From Xanthobacteraceae bacterium (GTDB lineage Bacteria; Pseudomonadota; Alphaproteobacteria; Rhizobiales; Xanthobacteraceae): 8,481 nucleotides of DNA. Under the pieces are notes generated by a model. That model was not told the DNA's origin, searched no databases, and was given only the letters and a program-made list of their open reading frames with translations. This document shows positions 1-6,377 of this stretch, in pieces. The DNA lies in assembly GCA_030043175.1 (NCBI GenBank), contig JASHYD010000428.1, positions 1 to 8,481 on the forward strand, read 5' to 3'. Numbering within the stretch: position 1 is the stretch's first letter; the number at the start of each line of letters is the position of its first letter. A program made the position numbers and the translations under genes.

Positions 1-1842
1 ATGGCATGGACGAAGTTTGAGGGGACGCCGCTCTTCGTTGAAAGCAGCCTGATCCTTTGCACGCCCTTTAACGAGGTGATCGCGGTTGATCCCGGTACTG
101 GCGCCCAGAAGTGGCGGTTCGACCCGAAAGTCACGCTCGAACGCCCCGCGAATCGCCATAACTGCCGCGGCGTGGCCTACTGGGTTGACGAGCAAGCGCC
201 TGCCGGCGCCGCGTGCCGGTCGCGCATCTTCATGGGCACCAACGACATGCGCGTGATCGCCCTTGATGCCACAACCGGTGCAACCTGTTCCGGGTTCGGT
301 ACTGCCGGCGAACTCAAGATCGATGCTGGCATGCCGCTCGAGTGGCCCGGTGAAATGTCGATTACCTCCCCACCCGTCGTTGTGCGAGGCATCGTCGTTG
401 TCGGCTCGTCGATCGCCGACAATGTGCGAGTGAAGGCGCCCCGGGGAACCGTTTGGGCCTTCGACGCGCGCACAGGTCAGGTGCGCTGGACGTGGGACCC
501 GCTCGTTCACGATGGCATTGACGCCGGCCATGCCAATGTCTGGGCGCCGATGTCCGCCGACGAGGAGATGGGTCTGGTCTTCCTGCCGACCTCCTCGCCG
601 AGCCCGGATTTCTGGGGCGGCAAGCGTCCGGGAAATAACGAGCACGCCGGCTCGATCGTGGCGCTGCGTGCGGAGACAGGAGAGTTGGTGTGGGGTTTCC
701 AAACGGTGCATCACGACGTGTGGGACTATGATCTGCCGGCTCAGCCGACCGTTGCGCACATCGACACCGAGGCAGGTGGACGCGATGTCGTGGTCCAGCC
801 GACCAAGCAGGGGTTCCTGTTCGTGCTCGACAGGGGGACGGGCGAGCCGGTATGGCCGGTCGAGGAACGTGCGGTGCCCCAGGGCGGCGCCGACGGTGAG
901 CAGCTTTCGCCGACGCAGCCGTTTCCGACCCACGTGCCGCCGCTGGTGCCCCAGCGCATCTCGCCCGACGACGCCTTTGGCCTGTTCAGTCGCGCTTGCC
1001 ATGCCAAGCTGGCCCGCGCCCGCAACGATGGGCTTTACACACCGCCCTCGACGCAAGGCACATTAGTGTTCCCGTTCACCGGCGGCGGCGTGAACTGGGG
1101 CGGTGCCTCCTTCGATCCGGTTAACCAGATTTTGTATGCGAACACCTCGCGGGCAGTGCACATCGTCACGCTGATTCCAGCGATCGAGGCTCGCCCCTCG
1201 GCCGAGGCCCACGCCTTTAGGCGTGCCGTGGGAGAAGATTTCGGTCCGCAGCGCGGCGCCCCCTTCGCAGTAACACGGTCCATCGCGAGCTCGCCGCTTG
1301 GTACGCCGTGCAACCCCCCGCCCTGGGGCGCACTCGTAGCAGTCGATCTCAACGCGGGCAAAATCCTGTGGCAGTCAACAGTTGGCACCACGGAGGATCA
1401 GGCCCCGCTCGGCATCGCGTTTCATTGGGGGATGCCGCTCGTCAACGGGGTGCTGGTGACCGGCGGCGGACTCGTTTTCACGGGAGCGATGGATGCCTAT
1501 CTGCGTGCCTTCGATGCCAAGTCAGGGGCGGAGCTTTGGCAGGGCAGATTGCCGGTGCCGGCGATAGCCAACCCCATGACCTACCTGTGGGGCGCAGAGC
1601 AATACGTGGTGATAGCCGCGGGCGGCCACTCCGAGGCCGGCACCTCGATCGGCGACAGCGTCGTGGGCTTCCGCTTGCCGCGAGCCGGTGAAGCGCCCTC
1701 GCTGTGGTCACGCACCATCGATCGGCCTGGCGGCCGATTTTACTACTCAGTCGTCGCGTTGATGACGACGACACTCCTGGTTTTCCTGGCGTGGATGCTC
1801 CTGCGGCGCAGGCGAAGGCACCGCGTTTCCGTTCAGACTTAA
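1..1842 (+). CDS. PQQ-dependent dehydrogenase (quinoprotein, membrane-anchored), N-terminally incomplete
   Basis: The protein is an eight-bladed quinoprotein beta-propeller of the glucose/quinate/shikimate dehydrogenase type. Such enzymes oxidise sugars or alcohols in the periplasm with PQQ and pass electrons to ubiquinone or a cytochrome. Visible landmarks are an early blade with TPFNEVIAVDPGTG (residues 21-34), the family motif HHDVWDYDLPAQP (237-249) containing candidate catalytic Asp, the W-G-G-ASFDP-N--LYANTSR blade (366-384), and the closing GGHSEAGTSIGDSVVGF (541-557). A single hydrophobic segment (about 580-601) followed by six Arg predicts a C-terminal transmembrane anchor with the tail in the cytoplasm. 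This is unlike membrane glucose dehydrogenase, which is anchored at its N-terminus. Family members usually have roughly 50-100 more residues before this point, including a signal peptide or membrane segments. None are present, so the ATG at base 1 is probably an internal Met and the true start lies upstream. Substrate specificity cannot be assigned. Confidence 0.88.
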   Translation: MAWTKFEGTPLFVESSLILCTPFNEVIAVDPGTGAQKWRFDPKVTLERPANRHNCRGVAYWVDEQAPAGAACRSRIFMGTNDMRVIALDATTGATCSGFGTAGELKIDAGMPLEWPGEMSITSPPVVVRGIVVVGSSIADNVRVKAPRGTVWAFDARTGQVRWTWDPLVHDGIDAGHANVWAPMSADEEMGLVFLPTSSPSPDFWGGKRPGNNEHAGSIVALRAETGELVWGFQTVHHDVWDYDLPAQPTVAHIDTEAGGRDVVVQPTKQGFLFVLDRGTGEPVWPVEERAVPQGGADGEQLSPTQPFPTHVPPLVPQRISPDDAFGLFSRACHAKLARARNDGLYTPPSTQGTLVFPFTGGGVNWGGASFDPVNQILYANTSRAVHIVTLIPAIEARPSAEAHAFRRAVGEDFGPQRGAPFAVTRSIASSPLGTPCNPPPWGALVAVDLNAGKILWQSTVGTTEDQAPLGIAFHWGMPLVNGVLVTGGGLVFTGAMDAYLRAFDAKSGAELWQGRLPVPAIANPMTYLWGAEQYVVIAAGGHSEAGTSIGDSVVGFRLPRAGEAPSLWSRTIDRPGGRFYYSVVALMTTTLLVFLAWMLLRRRRRHRVSVQT

Positions 1843-1963
1843 TATCCGTTCTGCTTTGTCCTCGCCCTAAACCAAGCAAAAAATGGCTACTTATATTAGA
1901 CGCCAAGGATTGCTAACTCCGTCGCCCTCCTTGGGTGGGCGAAATGAGCAAGAATCGGGGGAG

Positions 1964-1985
1964 GGGGCGACAACAAGGTCGCCCC
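1964..1985. terminator. Perfect 8-bp hairpin between convergent genes (terminator or REP-like)
   Basis: GGGGCGAC, a 6-nt loop, then GTCGCCCC form a perfect inverted repeat. It sits 122 bases after the dehydrogenase stop and 28 bases beyond the convergent lectin-like gene's stop. No clear U-run follows on either strand, so it may be a bidirectional transcription stop or a dispersed palindromic (REP-like) element. Confidence 0.5.
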
Positions 1986-2012
1986 TACAGTCACAATGTC
2001 GGAGAAATTCCG

Positions 2013-2687
2013 CTACTGCGCGAAGCAGTAGAACAATCCGTTGCCGCCGGTGGCGATGAGGTCGGTCTGACTGCAGCCGCGTGATTGATGTGTCGAATTC
2101 CAGGAATGCGCGAAATCGTTGTTGGCGAGGCCCGTCCGGTCAATATGCCCCAGCATCGCCTTGCCGAATTCGCTGCTCGACCAATTGTTGCAGGTCATGT
2201 TCATGTTGCCGGGAAATGCCCGCCCATCGCGATCGGAGCCGGTCAGGGCATCGTGCCAAACGGGGGTAAATCCCACTCCAGCAACCAGGGCGCCGCGCTC
2301 CGTGAGTGCGGTCTCCCGGTTTAGCTTGTTGTCGGCAGAGTGGAGGTCGTCGACATTGCGGGCGATGACGATGCCTTTTGCGTTCTGCCACGGGCCGCTG
2401 CCGATGCGATCACGCGCATTGATGGCCTTAGCGGTCGGGCTTTCGGCAGTGCTGAGATAGGCGTGCCAGGTCTTGTTCCCGGCGCCTGCTGTAGCCGCCA
2501 GTTGCTGACAATGGGCGTCCGCACCCTCGAGGCCGCCAAGATCGCCGCCTTTGCCAAGCGAAGTGCTGGTGACGAAGAAGCTCATATTGGGCGCCTGCGG
2601 CACCTGTTGCGCCTGCGCGCCGCTACCCGCGCAGAACACCAACACAGTCGCGGACGCGAAACATGAAAAACGCCAGGTCTCCTTCAT
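2013..2687 (-). CDS. Secreted lectin-like protein
   Basis: The product is a 224-residue exported protein. The N-terminus has a signal peptide (residues 1 to about 26: basic and hydrophobic stretch, then G-AQA before QQ). The mature part has four Cys (60, 166, 205, 221) that could form two disulfides, and it contains GGLEGADAHCQ, WHAYLST, TCNNWSSS and a C-terminal NGLFYCFAQ. This pattern resembles rhizobial proteins usually annotated as lectins with a C-type-lectin or endostatin-like fold; I recognise it by general resemblance only. The frame stays open upstream to 3080. I chose the ATG at 2687 because GGAGG (2695-2699) lies 7 bases before it and the signal peptide begins there. The gene is monocistronic and convergent with the PQQ dehydrogenase gene. 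The ligand is unknown. Confidence 0.8.
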   Translation of the reverse strand: MKETWRFSCFASATVLVFCAGSGAQAQQVPQAPNMSFFVTSTSLGKGGDLGGLEGADAHCQQLAATAGAGNKTWHAYLSTAESPTAKAINARDRIGSGPWQNAKGIVIARNVDDLHSADNKLNRETALTERGALVAGVGFTPVWHDALTGSDRDGRAFPGNMNMTCNNWSSSEFGKAMLGHIDRTGLANNDFAHSWNSTHQSRGCSQTDLIATGGNGLFYCFAQ

Positions 2688-2832
2688 TGGTCGTCCTCCG
2701 TTTGCTTGCTTGATGTTGCCCGCCGCGGGGCCGGCCCGGGGCGGTTTGACGATGTTTTTGACCCTCGCAGGTGTCATCGGCGAAACTTCAGCGGCTTGCA
2801 ATCTCTCGGCGGCTCGGGTCGTCGATTCATCT

Positions 2833-2931
2833 TCAGCGGAACCCTCGCTCTGCTTCCTGCCCGCGCAACGCCACACAAACGGCCGGCAGCAAGAACAGGG
2901 TGAGCACGGTCGACGTGATGGGCTCGCCAAT
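2833..2931 (-). pseudogene. C-terminal remnant of an RND (CusA/CzcA-type) efflux transporter
   Basis: One minus-strand frame reads IGEPITSTVLTLFLLPAV, then about 15 more residues and a TGA stop at 2833-2835. This resembles the last transmembrane segment of heavy-metal RND transporters, whose usual form is G-G-L-(I/V)-(S/T)-(S/T)-T-x-L-T-L-F-V-L-P. Upstream of the Ile, the frame loses resemblance within a few residues, so only about 33 of the roughly 1000 codons remain. It is a deletion remnant, not a functional gene. The match rests on one short hydrophobic motif. Confidence 0.5.
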
Positions 2932-3189
2932 CGAATGGCAAGCGGCTCTTGAATCTCGGCTCCCATTAACTGCGTCGATCGACATTGGCACAAAACCAAG
3001 CGAAGCAACAAGCGCCGTCGGAAGACAGGCCGGACGATTCGAATAAATAGCACGCCAGTGACACCTTCACCGAGGTCCAATCGGCAGCAAATAGATCGAG
3101 AACAGGCCCGTTGGCCACGCCAGAAACCGCGATGCGGCCATCTGCCTGCCGACAGATTGCGAATGGCTAAGCCGGACTTGCCGGATGAG

Positions 3190-3206
3190 ATACTCTAGAG
3201 GAGTAT
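3190..3206. repeat. Inverted repeat ATACTC-N5-GAGTAT
   Basis: Two 6-bp arms are separated by TAGAG. The repeat lies about 120 bases upstream of the carbonic anhydrase start, followed by a smaller inverted repeat TGGCT-AA-AGCCA (3221-3232). It could be an operator half of a regulatory region or part of a decayed mobile element. Confidence 0.4.
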
Positions 3207-3258
3207 GCTTGGGCTGAGCATGGCTAAAGCCAGTTGTCGGATCGTTTCGCCGAGTTAT

Positions 3259-3274
3259 GCTTGGGTACCCAAGC
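3259..3274. promoter_or_regulatory. Perfect 16-bp palindrome, candidate operator
   Basis: GCTTGGGTACCCAAGC is perfectly self-complementary with no spacer. It ends 53 bases before the GTG start of the carbonic anhydrase-like gene. A partial copy of its left half, TATGCTTGGG, occurs at 3204-3213. Position and symmetry suit a dimeric regulator binding site, but I do not recognise it as a known operator. Confidence 0.4.
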
Positions 3275-3327
3275 AAGGCGAGCCCGAAACTTTGCCGGAC
3301 GCGATAGCCTTGGAGGAGTAGACCTCA

Positions 3328-3915
3328 GTGCCGGCGCGGACAGAGGTTCGGCGAGGGCGCACTACAACGGCTGGTAGATTTTCAATGCCGATATTCGAGC
3401 TTGCCGGCGAACGGCCGGAATTTCCCGCGGATGGACAATACTGGATCGCCGAAACCGCGGTCGTGATCGGCCGCGTGCGCCTGAAATCCGAAGCCAGCGT
3501 ATGGTGGGGCGCGGTGCTGCGCGGCGACAACGAGTGGATCGAGATCAGCGAACGCTCCCAGATCCAGGACAATGCGACCCTGCACACCGATCCAGGTTTT
3601 CCGCTCACCATTGGCCGCGATTGCGTGATCGGGCACAACGTCGTGCTGCACGGCTGTACGGTCGGCGGCGGCAGCCTGATCGGCATGGGGGCGATCCTTC
3701 TCAACGGGGCGCGGATCGGGGCGAATTCGATCGTCGGCGCCGGCGCGGTGGTGACCGAGGGCAAGACGTTTCCCGATAACAGCCTCGTGGTCGGTGCCCC
3801 GGCCCGCCTTCTCCGTACGGTCGATGAGAAGGCGGCCGAGATGATTGCCAAAGGCGCCGATGTCTATGTGCGGCGCTGGCGACATTATGCCCGCGCGCTA
3901 AGGAGAATCGGATGA
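3328..3915 (+). CDS. Gamma-class carbonic anhydrase-like protein (left-handed beta-helix)
   Basis: This is a cytoplasmic trimeric hexapeptide-repeat protein of the gamma-carbonic anhydrase/PaaY/YrdA group. Counting from the internal ATG at 3385 (a 176-residue form), the metal-binding His are H67 (NATLHTDPG), H84 and H89 (IGHNVVLHGC). The structural RGD (46-48) and QDN (61-63) are present, followed by hexapeptide turns (IGMGA, IGANSIVGAGAVVTEG) and the usual C-terminal helix. Many relatives bind zinc or iron but have little or no CO2-hydrating activity, so activity is not guaranteed. Two starts compete. GTG at 3328 has a strong GGAGGAG (3312-3318) 9 bases upstream and gives 195 residues with an Arg-rich leader. 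ATG at 3385 gives the usual family length but lacks a clear ribosome binding site. The gene converges with the AcnX small subunit gene (66 bases between stops) and seems functionally unconnected to it. Confidence 0.9.
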   Translation: MPARTEVRRGRTTTAGRFSMPIFELAGERPEFPADGQYWIAETAVVIGRVRLKSEASVWWGAVLRGDNEWIEISERSQIQDNATLHTDPGFPLTIGRDCVIGHNVVLHGCTVGGGSLIGMGAILLNGARIGANSIVGAGAVVTEGKTFPDNSLVVGAPARLLRTVDEKAAEMIAKGADVYVRRWRHYARALRRIG

Positions 3916-3981
3916 GCGGACGACGATGATAGGGGATTTCGCAGATTCAGAATCGTATCGAGCGCGGCCGCCGCGGGGGTC

Positions 3982-4431
3982 TTAAGTGTTTGATTTCGAA
4001 ACGATGCGGATGACCGGCCGCTCGGGGCGCGGATCGACCACCACCAAAGCGCCGTTGGGGATGACCTGGGTAATATCGCAATCGAAACCCGAGATCATCG
4101 TGAAGTCCGCGAATGCGGCGCCCTGGACCATGATGGGGTTGACGGTGTTTAGCACGAGGGCTTCCGGCATTACGCCGCGCGCCTTCATTTCGTGCAGCAT
4201 CCATGCCGTTGCAACGCCGCCTTTGGCGGCATCGAGCACCAGCACCCGGCCGACATAGCTCTCGCCGGCGAGCTTGTGTTCGGGCCGCGAGAAGACGCCG
4301 CGCACCCGGTCGAGATCGTAACGCGCCGAGAACCCGTCCTTGGCAACGAGTGCGTGACCTTGCCGCCTCACGCCCATTCCGGCCGCGGCATAGAAAACCC
4401 TATCGCCTATGCCGTGATCCCCGCTGTTCAT
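3982..4431 (-). CDS. Aconitase X small (swivel) subunit, AcnX type II (DUF126)
   Basis: The 149-residue product is the swivelling domain of AcnX, which closes over the active site of the large subunit. Diagnostic stretches are FSRPEHKLAGESYVGRVLVL (47-66), the phosphate- or substrate-loop region AAKGGVATAWMLHEM (68-82), ALVLNTVNPIMVQGAAFA (91-108) and the terminal G-ALVVVDP strand. In AcnX the two subunits together dehydrate or isomerise a hydroxy acid; characterised relatives are cis-3-hydroxy-L-proline dehydratase in bacteria and mevalonate 5-phosphate dehydratase in archaea. The start at 4431 has GGAG (4438-4441) 6 bases upstream. The first 20 or so residues (to MGVRRQGHALV) are not typical of the family, so ATG 4377 is an alternative. 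About 500 bases of decayed IscB element separate it from its partner gene, and both its ribosome binding site and possibly its first codons arise at that element's end. Confidence 0.85.
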   Translation of the reverse strand: MNSGDHGIGDRVFYAAAGMGVRRQGHALVAKDGFSARYDLDRVRGVFSRPEHKLAGESYVGRVLVLDAAKGGVATAWMLHEMKARGVMPEALVLNTVNPIMVQGAAFADFTMISGFDCDITQVIPNGALVVVDPRPERPVIRIVSKSNT

Positions 4432-4437
4432 CAGAGT

Positions 4438-4487
4438 CTCCGCGTTGGAAATCCCGTTCTTCAGGACGGGGAGGAAGCGCCGGTGGC
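4438..4487 (-). repeat. Right end of IscB-type element, copy A
   Basis: On the minus strand it reads GCCAC, 4 bases, GCTTCCTCCCC, an imperfect hairpin around CCTGAAG, GGG, TTC, then CGCGGAG. The + strand sequence at 7837-7887 follows the same order with few differences. A CCTGAAG-type loop on a C/G stem is typical of IS200/IS605-superfamily right ends. Its last bases, GGAG, serve as the apparent ribosome binding site for the AcnX small subunit. Confidence 0.65.
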
Positions 4488-4563
4488 CGGGCGTAGCAAT
4501 GGCCTCCGCGCGATGGAGAAGTTTGCACTACTTGGCGCTGACTGCGTAGGCAATGCCCCACTC

Positions 4564-4824
4564 TCAAAGAGCCGCCGCCACGAACTTCCGGGTGAGCAAG
4601 CTCAAACAGGCAGAGAACCTTCGCGACGGCAATTCCGCTGGTCCGTTGCCGGGGTCGAGCTTCACTCGGACCAGCTGGCCATCGCCCCCGACACGGTCCT
4701 TCGAGCGGATCGTGAATGGGTAGCGGTGATCGACAACCGCCCGGTCGCGTTCGAGAAACAGGCGACGCCTCTCGCCGCACGGCATGACCGGCCGCTTGCG
4801 CTGATCGAGGACGAATACCGACAA
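4564..4824 (-). pseudogene. iscB: iscB remnant (RRXRR domain, frameshifted in RuvC-I)
   Basis: The frame starts at TTG (4822-4824, probably a mutated ATG) with AGGAG 5 bases upstream. It reads MSVFVLDQRKRPVMPCGERR, then LFLERDRAVVDHRYPFTIR and VRVKLDPG. This is the RRXRR/PLMP N-terminal domain of IscB followed by the first strand of RuvC-I, whose intact form is DPGSKTTGIA. After DPG the homology jumps to another minus-strand frame, which reads QRTSGIAVAKVLCLFELAHP (from about 4651 downward). A single indel near 4650 therefore disrupts RuvC-I. The bridge helix, rest of RuvC, HNH domain and C-terminal part (roughly 350 residues) are missing. IscB is an RNA-guided DNA nuclease related to the ancestor of Cas9; this copy cannot make one. 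Confidence 0.78.
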
Positions 4825-4930
4825 TTTCGCTCCTAAACTTTGCCCCTACGGGCACTGGTGACGACGAGCCCACCGCCTAGAGGCTGGGGCAAAAGCCCAG
4901 CCTGCAGGCCGCCTTCAGGCGGGGGATGGG

Positions 4931-6178
4931 TCACATCGGAATCCTTCCGCCGGCGCAGGCGGCCTCGATGCAGGCCTCCATGGACAACAGTGCCGGTGTG
5001 TAACCGTATCCGCCGATGATGTTGGTCAGCTTGGCGGAGTTCGTCGCCAGCCGCTGCCACCCGTTCGCCTTCGCCATCTCGCGGGCGTAGCTTTGGTAGA
5101 AACATAGCCCTGACAGCACCGTGCCGCCCGCCGCCTCGATCCGCGCCGTGAGGCCGAGGCGGTCGGCGTCCGGCTTGACCTGCGGGCTGGTGACAACGAG
5201 AAGCGGGATGGTCGCGCGTCGGCCATCGACGAGTTCGGTGACGCGCTGCATTTCCATGAGGCTGAGCTGCGGCGCGGAGAATACGACCACATCGACCTTC
5301 TCGACGTTTTGCCTGTAGCTGCGCTGGAACGCGCGAACGTCGCACTCGCCGACTTCGAAAGCATCCCTTGCGGTTCCGGGAATGACGACTTCGTCGAGTC
5401 GCTGCGCCTCGGGTGTTATGCCGGCCATGTGAAACAGCGCGACCGAACCGTAACTTGCGAGCGCCGCTCCGAAATACTTCATTTCGTCTGAGCCAGGGAC
5501 GCGCTCGATGCCCACCAGAACGGGAACCTGCCAATAGTCGCCACTAAGGCGCCCCACAATCCCGCCAAGCGCGCCCCAGTCGTTGAATGCGCGCGGAGTC
5601 CACGTCACATTGACGGTAAGAGTTGCCCGGCGCCGCTCATCGAGGTGGTAGCCGTAGCGCGGCGTCCGGCCCGTCAGCCCCGCACTCAAGGCCGACGGTC
5701 CGCCCTCGAAGTTCGAGCGGGCGCCACACACGCTGTTCGAATAGATGACGACCCCGGTGTCGCCGTAGGCGACATGTTCGCCCCGCACCGGCGGCATGAT
5801 CGTCTGGTAATTGATGCAGGTATCCGCCATCAGCACGCCAAACGCGTCAAGCGCCACGATCGCCCGGCGTTCGAGCTCGAGCATCCACGATTCGTGTTTG
5901 AGCCGATCGGCGGCGGCAAAATCGGTGCCGCGAGGGTCGGTGATCGTGGGAACGCGGACACGCCGATGTTGGGGCGGCAGGGCGGCCAGGCGTTCGAGCC
6001 ATTCGACACCTGCCACCCCGAGCGACTCGGTGTCCGCCATCACATGGGCTTGGCTCACCTCCACGAAATCGCGGGCTCCGAAATAACATCCGACCCGGAT
6101 CTGATGATCAATCGCCCATTGCAAAGCGGGGCCGAGTTCGCCGGCGCGCATCGCCTCTTCCTCGTCCGTCAGCCGCAT
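4931..6178 (-). CDS. Aconitase X large catalytic subunit, AcnX type II (DUF521)
   Basis: This 415-residue protein is the catalytic part of AcnX, a branch of the aconitase superfamily. It begins with the typical MRLTDEEEAMRAGELGPALQ, followed by FVEVSQAHVMADTESLG (38-54). The conserved Cys sites are ADTCINYQTIMPP (C121), YSNSVCGARSNFEGGPSA (C151) and SGLCFYQ (C359), which should ligate the iron or iron-sulfur centre. The C-terminus (NIIGGYGYTPALLSMEACIEAA) looks complete, so the gene is probably functional. The first in-frame ATG (6178) matches the family start; no strong ribosome binding site is visible before it. Its partner is the small subunit at 3982-4431. Normally the pair is adjacent or overlapping, but here a decayed IscB element begins right after the TGA. 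Characterised AcnX enzymes act on cis-3-hydroxy-L-proline or phosphomevalonate. No proline-catabolism or isoprenoid gene is in view, so the substrate is open. Confidence 0.9.
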   Translation of the reverse strand: MRLTDEEEAMRAGELGPALQWAIDHQIRVGCYFGARDFVEVSQAHVMADTESLGVAGVEWLERLAALPPQHRRVRVPTITDPRGTDFAAADRLKHESWMLELERRAIVALDAFGVLMADTCINYQTIMPPVRGEHVAYGDTGVVIYSNSVCGARSNFEGGPSALSAGLTGRTPRYGYHLDERRRATLTVNVTWTPRAFNDWGALGGIVGRLSGDYWQVPVLVGIERVPGSDEMKYFGAALASYGSVALFHMAGITPEAQRLDEVVIPGTARDAFEVGECDVRAFQRSYRQNVEKVDVVVFSAPQLSLMEMQRVTELVDGRRATIPLLVVTSPQVKPDADRLGLTARIEAAGGTVLSGLCFYQSYAREMAKANGWQRLATNSAKLTNIIGGYGYTPALLSMEACIEAACAGGRIPM

Positions 6179-6377
6179 CTCGTCGCGCTCACGATGAGGT
6201 GATCTCCCGACAGCGACGTTTTCAACATTGAAAATAGTTCCTTAACCGCATTGCTTCATCATCGTTGTGAGGGGTCTGCTGCTGTCATCAACAAGTGCGG
6301 CGTTGCGCTCGAACCCTCGACTGCACACCGCGGTCGTTTCATAGCAGCCTCTCGCCTATGCAGCGTGGAGTAGGACG

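Larger units (their letters stand above)
2688..3327. other. Gene-poor region upstream of the lectin-like and carbonic anhydrase genes
   Basis: No intact gene is supported here. The region contains the promoter side of the minus-strand lectin-like gene, the scrap of an RND pump gene (2833-2931), and a cluster of inverted repeats at 3190-3274. An open frame continuing upstream of 2687 on the minus strand is Arg/Ser/Pro/Cys-rich, matches nothing I know and overlaps the RND remnant in another frame. It is most likely not translated. Confidence 0.6.
4438..4930 (-). mobile_element. Decayed IscB-type (IS200/IS605 superfamily) element between the AcnX genes
   Basis: Reading on the minus strand, the segment begins directly after the AcnX large-subunit stop. 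It has a CCCCCGCCTGAAGGCGG stem-loop (4905-4925 region), a second hairpin formed by GGCTGGGC-TTTT-GCCCCAGCC with one bulged base (about 4883-4903), the iscB remnant with its AGGAG site, and finally a right-end sequence (4438-4487). No transposase gene is present, as is common for IscB elements mobilised in trans. The full omega-RNA that normally precedes iscB is absent: only about 105 bases lie between the acnX stop and the iscB start, so the left side is deleted. The element is non-functional. Confidence 0.7.

Noticed and set aside
2688..3080. 131-residue N-terminal extension of the lectin-like gene in the same open frame
   Set aside because: The good ribosome binding site and signal peptide start at 2687. 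The extension is low-complexity and overlaps the RND remnant read in a different frame.
4192..4836. 214-residue open frame on the + strand
   Set aside because: It lies antisense to the AcnX small subunit and the iscB remnant, and has no recognisable domain or start signal.
4927..4934. GTGA at the acnX stop as the target site of the IscB element, matching the ATGA/GTGA preference recalled for HEARO elements
   Set aside because: The element's left part (omega-RNA) is missing, so this junction is probably a deletion boundary and not the original insertion point.
5645..6202. 185-residue open frame on the + strand
   Set aside because: It is fully antisense to the AcnX large-subunit gene, whose protein matches its family throughout; this is a GC-rich shadow.
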